Assembly (NCBI RefSeq): GCF_001692325.1
Contig: NZ_LXKN01000021.1
Location: 20,391-84,390, forward strand
Direction of reading: 5' to 3'
Origin: Rhizobium sp. AC27/96
GTDB taxonomy: Bacteria; Pseudomonadota; Alphaproteobacteria; Rhizobiales; Rhizobiaceae
Length of the DNA: 64,000 nt
In this document: positions 57,438-64,000 of the stretch, one piece after another
How the letters are laid out: each line of letters begins with the position of its first letter
How positions within the stretch are numbered: the first letter of the stretch is position 1
Program-made: the position numbers and the translations under genes
The notes under the pieces: generated by a model
The model's input: the letters and a program-made list of their open reading frames with translations, nothing else
Told to the model about the DNA's origin: nothing
Database searches by the model: none

Positions 57438-58766
57438 ATGGCAGCCGGCTTTGCGGGGCTGCCACCCGAATTGTCTTCGTCGATCAATGATTTGGCCCGG
57501 ATGGTAATGATGATTGCGGATCATTCCCTTGCCGAGTTCCTTGCCAGGCATTCAGATCAGACCGTTTCTGTCCCATCCGCCTCGCCCTATTCCGATCGTG
57601 CCTGTTCAGCCGAAGAAACCCTTGGGCGGATCCAACCGCACCTCATGGCGCACGGCATCACCCGTCTCGCCCGCCTCACGGGTCTCGACAGGATCGGCAT
57701 TCCGGTCTGGCAAGCCGTCAGCCCGAATGCGCGATCGATCGTCATCCACAATGGCAAGGGCATCACCGATGTCGAAGCCAAGCTTTCTGCCGCCATGGAA
57801 GCGCTTGAACGCGCCACGGCGGGCGAACCGACACTTGCGTGCATGATCACCAGCCGCGTCCGACTTGAAGCCGAGGGGCATCGCAGCGATGCGCTCCCCA
57901 CGCTCATTGCCGGCGGGCAGCCCGATATCGCCGATGACGAAGAGCTTGCCTGGGCCGAAGGGCATGATCTCATAGGCGGAGAGGCGATCTGGCTTCCTTT
58001 CCAGGCCGTCACGCTTGATCGCACTATCCGCGATCCGCGCTTCTGGCAATCATCCGACGGGCTGGCCTCCGGCAACAATCTGACCGAGGCCATCTTACAC
58101 GGCCTACTGGAACGCATCGAGCGGGACGCCTTGGTGCTATGGGAGGTCTCCTCGCCGAAACAGCGTATCGACGCTTGTCTAGATCCGGCATCCCTGAACG
58201 ATCCGGTGCTGAACCAGTTGACGGAGAAGATTGAGTCTGCCGGGCTGACATTGCGCCTTTTCGACATCACCAGCGATATCGCCATTCCCGTCATCGTCGC
58301 CTTGATCGGCCCTGCAGACATTGGCACGACGGAACGCAGCTACCGCTATTTCGATGTCACGCTCGGCAGTGGCGCGCATCCATCGCGGCTGCGCGCGGCA
58401 ATCCGCGCCGTGACCGAAGCGGCGCAATCCAGGCTTACCTTCATCAGCGGCGGCCGTGACGATATCCATCCGGAGAGTTTCACGCGCGCATTGCCGCAGA
58501 GCATTCGGAGCTGTTTCGATGCCGATCCGAAGCAGATGACGGAAGCCAACGTCAGGCTCCCGAAAGGCGCCGGTGCCTTGCTGCAACTGACGATAGACCG
58601 ATTGCGCGATGCCGCCATCAGTTCCGCAATAGTGGTGCCGCTGACATCTCGCTCCCTGCCCTTCGCCGTCGCAAAGATCGTGGTGCCACAGCTTGAGAAT
58701 CCCGCCGGAAACCGCAAGCGCCGGCTCGGTCACAGGGCAATCTCCAAGTCCCTGCATCTTTTGTAG
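57438..58766 (+). CDS. YcaO-domain protein (TfuA-associated type), no TfuA nearby
   Basis: 442 aa. The YcaO ATP-binding region is visible: SAAMEALERATAGE and AILHGLLERIERDALVLWE give the conserved Glu pairs, and RAAIRAVTEAAQSRL the third motif. YcaO proteins activate amide bonds with ATP to make azolines, thioamides or amidines, or help RimO-type modification. The C-terminus ends IVVPQLENPAGNRKRR, like members paired with TfuA. No tfuA, precursor peptide or dehydrogenase gene lies next to it in this window. ATG at 57501 or 57507 may be the true start. Confidence 0.85.
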   Translation: MAAGFAGLPPELSSSINDLARMVMMIADHSLAEFLARHSDQTVSVPSASPYSDRACSAEETLGRIQPHLMAHGITRLARLTGLDRIGIPVWQAVSPNARSIVIHNGKGITDVEAKLSAAMEALERATAGEPTLACMITSRVRLEAEGHRSDALPTLIAGGQPDIADDEELAWAEGHDLIGGEAIWLPFQAVTLDRTIRDPRFWQSSDGLASGNNLTEAILHGLLERIERDALVLWEVSSPKQRIDACLDPASLNDPVLNQLTEKIESAGLTLRLFDITSDIAIPVIVALIGPADIGTTERSYRYFDVTLGSGAHPSRLRAAIRAVTEAAQSRLTFISGGRDDIHPESFTRALPQSIRSCFDADPKQMTEANVRLPKGAGALLQLTIDRLRDAAISSAIVVPLTSRSLPFAVAKIVVPQLENPAGNRKRRLGHRAISKSLHLL

Positions 58767-58991
58767 CCGCACTCGCTTGTTCGGCGAATATCAGCATTCA
58801 CTCTCTCGCGCTGTAGTTTCGAACCGGCTCGTTGCACTAGCCGCAAATTGCAATCACAAATTCTGATCACAATCAAACATCGTGTCACGCCGTGTGTCAC
58901 GCGCCAAGCTGCGAAACATTCGTTACCGTTTGCTCATGTTCCTGACGGGATTCAACTCGTCCGGACCGGAATGGGCAACAGAGGGTATAAA

Positions 58992-59234
58992 ATGACGGTA
59001 GCATTTTCGATGGAGGCAACGAACCAGGATCCGGATTCGCTCAAGGAACTGGCATCGATCGCCCGGCTCATCACCTATGCGCGGCAAAGCGCCAAAAATC
59101 TCGAGGCGGAATTTCCTGTCTGGTGCCTGGATCTGGCGCTTGGAGCAGTGCTGCAGGAAATGTACGCAAACGGCCTGCAGGCGCCCTGGTACGAAGAAGG
59201 TGCAGACGCGGCAAACATGGCCGTCGCACATTGA
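58992..59234 (+). CDS. Small hypothetical protein
   Basis: 80 aa. AGAGGG lies 6 nt before the ATG. The sequence is helical, with one Cys-containing stretch (FPVWCLDLALGAVLQEMYANG) and no TM segment or signal. It is 225 nt downstream of the YcaO gene. No family is recognised; it could be a regulatory helper or a remnant. Confidence 0.6.
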   Translation: MTVAFSMEATNQDPDSLKELASIARLITYARQSAKNLEAEFPVWCLDLALGAVLQEMYANGLQAPWYEEGADAANMAVAH

Positions 59235-59328
59235 TCTTGCTACTCCGGGCTTCGGCGGAAGCCTGCAAGATGCCGATGCAGTTGGGCGACCGTATCGGCA
59301 TTTGTTTTTGAACGTAGGAATGAGATTG

Positions 59329-60012
59329 CTAACGACCTTTCGTACGCGGCTGCACGCCCGCCACGAAGATTGCGATGCACTGACGCAGGTGTCGCAGCCG
59401 CGTTTCCCGATCAGGCCAGTCATTCGGATGGCCCGGCCTGGAAATCATGGCGCTGAAGATCATGCCCATCAGCATGCGCGCACCGCTTGCAACGTCGGCA
59501 ATCTCGATCAGGCCACGCTGCCGTTGCAGGCTGAGCCAATCCGCCAGCATCTGCTGTGACTGCTTTGCGCCGTAGGTGTGCATCAAGGCCGCGACTTCAG
59601 GAAATTGCTGCGATTCACTGATGGCAAGATGAATGAAAGCCTCGCGCTCACGTTCCTTGGCTTCGTCTATGTCGATCATGAAGATTTGCTCGAGCGCCTC
59701 GTCGAGCGGCAGGTTCTCATTGGCGTCACGCGGCAAAGCCAGCATCGAAGCACGATGGTCGGCGATGATCGCCATGAAAAGATCGGTCTTGCTCGGAAAC
59801 AACCGATAGAGGGTCTGCTTCGAAATCCGGCAACGGGCGGCGACCAGATCCATGGTCGTGCCGCCATAGCCCAGTTCGTAGAATGTGGCGCGTGCCTCGG
59901 TGACGATCTCGGCCCGCCGCTCATCGTCGCTGACGGTTTTTGGACGACCGCGCGGTCGGCGTATCGCAGCCTGATCGGCCACACCCTCCCGTTCTTTTGT
60001 CGGTGCTTCCAT
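59329..60012 (-). CDS. TetR/AcrR family regulator of the RND pump
   Basis: 227 aa. HTH at about residues 33-75 (FYELGYGGTTMDLVAARCRISKQTLYRLFPSKTDLF), followed by the AcrR-type C-terminal domain (TetR_C_7-like). An N-terminal basic linker (RRPRGRPKTVSDDERRAE) precedes the HTH. The start 60012 is chosen over 60057. It is divergent from the efflux operon and likely represses it. Confidence 0.91.
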   Translation of the reverse strand: MEAPTKEREGVADQAAIRRPRGRPKTVSDDERRAEIVTEARATFYELGYGGTTMDLVAARCRISKQTLYRLFPSKTDLFMAIIADHRASMLALPRDANENLPLDEALEQIFMIDIDEAKEREREAFIHLAISESQQFPEVAALMHTYGAKQSQQMLADWLSLQRQRGLIEIADVASGARMLMGMIFSAMISRPGHPNDWPDRETRLRHLRQCIAIFVAGVQPRTKGR

Positions 60013-60066
60013 CTGGACCTCAACGACCGAATGCGATTGACATTTGGAGCAATCCAAATATTTTCC

Positions 60067-60080
60067 GTACGACCTCGTAC
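60067..60080. promoter_or_regulatory. Palindromic operator in the RND-pump promoter
   Basis: GTACGA-CC-TCGTAC is a perfect inverted repeat 29 nt upstream of the adaptor GTG start and 55 nt from the TetR start, a position suited to repression of both genes. Confidence 0.55.
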
Positions 60081-60108
60081 TGTAAATAAGGCAACAGGAA
60101 ATAGCAAC

Positions 60109-61413
60109 GTGCGAAAGCTTGCCTCTTTCACCTCCTCATCCATCTATCCCGCGATATCCGCTCGCTGTCTGACAACACGGGCCGCGATGCTCGTCGCCGG
60201 TGTCGCCGCCACGATGCTGCTTGCCGGCTGCAACGACCAGAAGGCGGCGCAGAACAACGCGCCGGTGGTGCGAACCGAAGTCAGCGCCATGGCGCTGCAT
60301 CCGCAATCGGTCGCGATCACGGCAGAGCTGCCCGGCCGCACCAGCGCCTATCTCGTGGCCGAAGTGCGCCCGCAGGTCGGCGGCATCATCCGCAACCGTA
60401 ATTTCAAGGAAGGCAGCGAGGTCAAGGCCGGCGACGTTCTCTACGAGATCGATCCGGCCTCCTACCAGGCCTCCTATGACAGCGCCGCCGCTGCCCTGCA
60501 GAAGGCGCAGGGCGCGGTGCCGAGCGCACAGTCGAAGGTAGACCGATACAAGAGCCTCACGCAGCAGGACGCCGTCAGCAAACAGAATCTGGACGACGCG
60601 GTTTCCACCCTGGCCCAGGCGAATGCCGACGTAGCATCGGCGAAAGCAGCCCTCGAAACGGCGCGCATCAACCTCGACTATACCAAGATGCGTGCGCCGA
60701 TCGCCGGTCGTGTCGATGCGTCCGCGGTGACCGTCGGCGCCCTCGTTACCGCCGACCAGACGACCGCGCTGACCACCATCCGCCAGCTCGACCCGATCAA
60801 TGTCGACGTCACGCAGTCGAGCACCAACCTGCTTGAATTCCGTCGTGCCATCGCCGAGGGTCGGTTGAAGACCAGCGGCGACAATGTCTCCGTCCACCTG
60901 ACGCTGGAAGACGGCAGCCAGTACAAGGAAGTCGGCAAGCTCGAATTCGCCGAAGCAGCGGTTGCCGAGACCGTCGGCACCATCACCGTGCGCGCCGTTT
61001 TCCCGAACCCCGATCGCATCTTGCTGCCCGGCATGTATGTGCGTGCCACCATTCAGGAAGGCATCGCCGAAAACAGCTTCCTGGTGCCGCAGCGCGCCGT
61101 TTTCCGCAATACCAAGGGTGAGCCCACCGCCATGTTCGTGGCTGCCGACAACAAGGTGCAGCAGCGCGTCTTGAAGGTACAGCGCAGCATCGGCAACAGC
61201 TGGCTCGTCAATGAAGGCATGAAGGACGGCGACCGCGTGATCGTCGAAGGCAGCCAGCGTGTCCGCGACGGCCAGGAAGTGAACGTCTCTCCGGTGACCA
61301 TCGACGATGCGACGGGCGAGGTGAAGCAGGCAGCCGCCGATGCCAAACCTCCAGAGCAGCAGGCCGAATTGGAAAAGACCGATATCAAGGCCGCCTCCGG
61401 CGCTCAGAAGTGA
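60109..61413 (+). CDS. RND efflux periplasmic adaptor (membrane-fusion lipoprotein)
   Basis: 434 aa. A lipobox AATMLLAGCNDQ (Cys at about 42) anchors it in the inner membrane. Lipoyl/barrel-sandwich halves (AEVRPQVGGIIRNRNFKEGSEVKAGDVLYEIDP and RINLDYTKMRAPIAGRVDASAV) flank an alpha-hairpin (ALQKAQGAVPSAQSKVDRY). The start is GTG 60109 with AGGAAAT 7 nt upstream. It links the inner-membrane pump to an outer-membrane channel, whose gene is not in the window. It matches AcrA/MexA in order and length. Confidence 0.92.
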   Translation: MRKLASFTSSSIYPAISARCLTTRAAMLVAGVAATMLLAGCNDQKAAQNNAPVVRTEVSAMALHPQSVAITAELPGRTSAYLVAEVRPQVGGIIRNRNFKEGSEVKAGDVLYEIDPASYQASYDSAAAALQKAQGAVPSAQSKVDRYKSLTQQDAVSKQNLDDAVSTLAQANADVASAKAALETARINLDYTKMRAPIAGRVDASAVTVGALVTADQTTALTTIRQLDPINVDVTQSSTNLLEFRRAIAEGRLKTSGDNVSVHLTLEDGSQYKEVGKLEFAEAAVAETVGTITVRAVFPNPDRILLPGMYVRATIQEGIAENSFLVPQRAVFRNTKGEPTAMFVAADNKVQQRVLKVQRSIGNSWLVNEGMKDGDRVIVEGSQRVRDGQEVNVSPVTIDDATGEVKQAAADAKPPEQQAELEKTDIKAASGAQK

Positions 61414-61423
61414 GAATTAGACG

Positions 61424-64000
61424 ATGTCTCGTTTTTTCATCGACCGGCCGATCTTTGCCTGGGTTATCGCCATCGTCATCATGCTGGCAGGTGCCCTGTC
61501 CATCCTGACGCTGTCGATCTCGCAATATCCACAGATCGCACCCACCACGGTCAGCATCAGCGCCACCTATCCCGGCGCTGATGCCGCCACCGTCGAAAAC
61601 TCGGTGACCAAGGTCATCGAGCAGGGCATGACCGGCATCGACAATCTCGATTACATGACCTCGACGTCAACGGCGACGGGTCAGGCCTCGATCTCGGTGA
61701 CCTTCACCAACAAGGCGGATCCGGACGTTGCGCAGATGCAGGTGCAGAACAAGCTGCAGCTGGTCACCGCGCAATTGCCGCAGACCGTGCAGTCCACAGG
61801 CATCGTCGTTTCCAAGTCGACATCGAACTTCCTCATGGTCGTCGGCTTCGTCTCGACCGACAACAAGCTGAGCTCCAACGACCTTGCGGACTATGTTTCC
61901 AGCACGCTCAACGATACGCTGAAGCGCATCGACGGCGTCGGCAATACCCAGATCTTCGGTGCCGGCTACGCCATGCGCATCTGGGTCAATCCGGACAAGC
62001 TGGCCAAATACCAGCTGATGGTCAGCGACGTCACCAATGCGATCGAGGCGCAGAACTCGCAGGTTTCGGCCGGCCAGCTCGGCGCGCTGCCGCAGCGCAA
62101 GGGCCAGCAGCTCAACGCGACCGTTACGGCCAAGAGCCGCCTGCAGACGCCTGAGCAGTTCGAAAACATCATCCTGAAGAGCCAGCCCGATGGCTCGCTG
62201 GTGCGCATCAACGATGTCGCCACCGTCGAGCTCGGCGCCTCGTCCTATACGACGGCAAGCACCTATAACGGCCATCCCTCGTCCGGTCTCGCCGTGATGC
62301 TCGCGTCCGGCGCCAACGCTATTAGCACGGCGGAAGCGGTCAGGGCGACTATCAACAATCTCAGCCAGACCCTGCCGCCGAATGTCGAGATCGTTTATCC
62401 GTACGACACGACGCCGTTCGTCAAACTGTCGATCGAGGACGTGGTCAAGACGCTGCTTGAAGCCATCGTGCTCGTCTTCATCGTCATGTTCGTCTTCCTG
62501 CAGAACCTCCGCGCAACGCTGATCCCGACGCTTGCCGTCCCGGTCGTCCTGCTCGGTACCTTCGGGGTGCTGTCTCTGTTCGGATACTCGATCAATACAT
62601 TGACCATGTTCGGCATGGTGCTCGCCATCGGCCTGTTGGTCGACGACGCCATCGTCGTCGTCGAAAACGTCGAGCGCGTCATGGAGGAAGAGGGATTGTC
62701 GCCGCGAGAGGCGACGATCAAGTCGATGCAGGAAATCACCGGCGCCTTGATCGGCATCGCCACGGTTCTCTCGGCCGTGTTCATCCCGATGGCGTTCTTC
62801 TCGGGTTCGGTCGGCATCATCTACCGCCAGTTCTCGGTGACGATCGTCTCGGCGATGGTGCTCTCGGTCATCGTCGCCCTGATCCTGACGCCTGCCCTTT
62901 GCGCCACGCTTCTGAAGAAGCCGGCACACGGAGCCAAGGAACGCGGTGCGTTCGGCTGGTTTAACCGTAATTTCGAACGCGCAACGCATCGCTACCAGCG
63001 CAGCGTCAACGGCATGATCCGCTATACCGCTGTCTTCCTGGTGATCTTCGTGTTGATCGGCGTCGGCGTCGCCGGCCTGTTCAACCGCCTGCCCAGCTCG
63101 TTCCTGCCGGATGAAGACCAGGGCATCCTGCTGACGGCCATTCAGTTGCCGCCGGGTGCCACGGATTCGCGCACCTGGGCTGTGCTCAATCAGGTGAAGG
63201 ATTACTATCTCAACACCGAGAAGGACTATGTCGACGGCGCATTCGCGGTGGCAGGCTTCGGCTTCAGCGGTCAGGGCCAGAACGTCGGTATCGTCTTCGT
63301 GAGATTGAAGGACTTCGACAAACGCTCGACGCCGCAATCCAAGGCGCAGGCGATTGCCGGTCGCGCCATGGGTGCCTTCTCGAAGATCAAGGATGGCAGC
63401 GTCTTCGCGCTGGCGCCGCCGGCAATCCCCGGTTTCGGCAGCTCGAGCGGCTTCGACTTCTTCATCAAGGACGTCAACGGCGCCGGCCATGCCGCGCTTA
63501 TCGCCGCGCGCAACCAGTTGCTCGGCGCAGCCGGCAAGAGTCCAAAGCTCTTCGGCACGCGCCCGAACGGCCAGGAAGACACGCCACAATATTCCGTCAA
63601 TATCGACCAGGAGAAGGCAAGCGCCCTCAATATCACCCTATCCGATATCGACTCCACGCTGTCGACCGCCTGGGGCGGCACCTATGTCAACGACTTCATC
63701 GATCGCGGCCGCGTCAAGCCTGTCTACGTGCAGGCCGACAAGGATTTCCGCATGCAGCCGGAAGACTTCGGTCGCTGGTATGTGCGCAATTCCGGCGGCG
63801 ATATGGTGCCTTTCTCTGCCTTCTCCAGCGGCGACTGGACCTACGGCTCGCCACGTCTGGAACGCTATAACGGCTCCTCGGCCGTCGAAATCCAGGGGGC
63901 AGCAGCACCGGGTGTCTCGTCAGGTGACGCCATGAACGAGATCGACAAGATCATGGCGACGCTGCCACCCGGCTTCAGCCATGAATGGACCAGCCTGTCG
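61424..64000 (+). CDS. RND multidrug efflux pump, AcrB type, truncated by the window end
   Basis: The first 859 residues of a pump normally about 1,040 aa. SRFFIDRPIFAWVIAIVIML starts TM1, and GADAATVENSVTKVIEQGM lies in the porter domain. The proton relay Asp-Asp is in LAIGLLVDDAIVVVENVER. The family's F/W-rich drug pocket and the first eight TM segments are present. It starts 10 nt after the adaptor stop. The frame is open to the last base. Confidence 0.95.
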   Translation, partial: MSRFFIDRPIFAWVIAIVIMLAGALSILTLSISQYPQIAPTTVSISATYPGADAATVENSVTKVIEQGMTGIDNLDYMTSTSTATGQASISVTFTNKADPDVAQMQVQNKLQLVTAQLPQTVQSTGIVVSKSTSNFLMVVGFVSTDNKLSSNDLADYVSSTLNDTLKRIDGVGNTQIFGAGYAMRIWVNPDKLAKYQLMVSDVTNAIEAQNSQVSAGQLGALPQRKGQQLNATVTAKSRLQTPEQFENIILKSQPDGSLVRINDVATVELGASSYTTASTYNGHPSSGLAVMLASGANAISTAEAVRATINNLSQTLPPNVEIVYPYDTTPFVKLSIEDVVKTLLEAIVLVFIVMFVFLQNLRATLIPTLAVPVVLLGTFGVLSLFGYSINTLTMFGMVLAIGLLVDDAIVVVENVERVMEEEGLSPREATIKSMQEITGALIGIATVLSAVFIPMAFFSGSVGIIYRQFSVTIVSAMVLSVIVALILTPALCATLLKKPAHGAKERGAFGWFNRNFERATHRYQRSVNGMIRYTAVFLVIFVLIGVGVAGLFNRLPSSFLPDEDQGILLTAIQLPPGATDSRTWAVLNQVKDYYLNTEKDYVDGAFAVAGFGFSGQGQNVGIVFVRLKDFDKRSTPQSKAQAIAGRAMGAFSKIKDGSVFALAPPAIPGFGSSSGFDFFIKDVNGAGHAALIAARNQLLGAAGKSPKLFGTRPNGQEDTPQYSVNIDQEKASALNITLSDIDSTLSTAWGGTYVNDFIDRGRVKPVYVQADKDFRMQPEDFGRWYVRNSGGDMVPFSAFSSGDWTYGSPRLERYNGSSAVEIQGAAAPGVSSGDAMNEIDKIMATLPPGFSHEWTSLS

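Noticed and set aside
61667..63589. A 640-codon open frame antisense to the RND pump
   Set aside because: Repetitive His/Asp/Arg-rich composition typical of the shadow of a GC-rich gene; no domain recognisable.
1..64000. CRISPR array, toxin-antitoxin pair or restriction system
   Set aside because: No regularly spaced direct repeats and no recognisable family members were found.

Overview
The window is a chromosomal segment of an alphaproteobacterium of the Rhizobiales, most likely a Rhizobium of the etli/leguminosarum/tropici group. I infer this from the gene set (a LolA-like, FtsK, AmtB-GlnK, TesB and Ubi-hydroxylase neighbourhood; MocR, PraR-like and CenR-like regulators; a beta-1,2-glucanase-like enzyme), from the high GC content, from CtrA-type TTAA-N7-TTAAC boxes, and from intergenic repeats that look like those of rhizobial genomes. 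No phage, insertion sequence, integron, plasmid gene or CRISPR array is visible. The only stable RNA gene seen is tRNA-Gly(GCC).

Layout. 1-5.6 kb: the end of an MFS exporter, a LysR regulator divergent from an F420-dependent-type NADP oxidoreductase, an aldo/keto reductase, a YkuD-type transpeptidase, and a CenR-like response regulator paired with a lone cyclic-nucleotide-binding protein. 5.6-20 kb: housekeeping genes, including GNAT, xthA, a LolA-like protein, ftsK, glnK-amtB behind a sigma-54 promoter, tesB, a Ubi-type hydroxylase, a GST divergent from an Rrf2-methyltransferase pair, a thioredoxin/LON-domain/Trm112 group and a ProX-type deacylase. 20-23.3 kb: tRNA-Gly and envelope proteins (DUF1007, PAP2, MipA/OmpV). 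23.2-31.2 kb: a nine-gene, translationally coupled operon on the minus strand (HAD phosphatase, class III aminotransferase, ureohydrolase, SMR-like, desaturase, Cys-nucleophile hydrolase, GNAT acyltransferase, second SMR-like, Cfa-like methyltransferase). A two-component system lies directly upstream on the same strand (31.3-33.4 kb). I know no described pathway with this gene set, and it is the best candidate here for a new system. I infer that it makes and moves an N-acylated amino or polyamine lipid.

33.5-38.5 kb: regulator and transporter pairs (LysR/VOC, MocR/DMT exporter, NTF2-like/TetR with a long operator palindrome). 38.8-40.1 kb: a GH144-type glucanase-like protein. 40.3-44.8 kb: a lysine/pipecolate catabolic module (DpkA-like reductase, AmaB-type dehydrogenase, AmaA-type oxidase) with a stand-alone Lrp ligand-binding domain protein. 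45.2-52.9 kb: a small surface-glycan locus (GT4, GT2, flippase, tandem alpha/beta hydrolase) followed by a second two-component system. 53.2-56.1 kb: a NitT/TauT-type ABC importer. 56.3-59.2 kb: a small secreted protein, a PraR-like regulator, an orphan YcaO protein and a small hypothetical protein. 59.3-64 kb: an AcrR-like regulator divergent from an RND efflux adaptor and pump; the pump runs off the end of the window.

Three pairs of facing GC-rich palindromic repeats (40.2, 44.9 and 53.1 kb) and three longer mosaic repeats (7.1, 22.0 and 44.4 kb) occupy the larger gene-free gaps.
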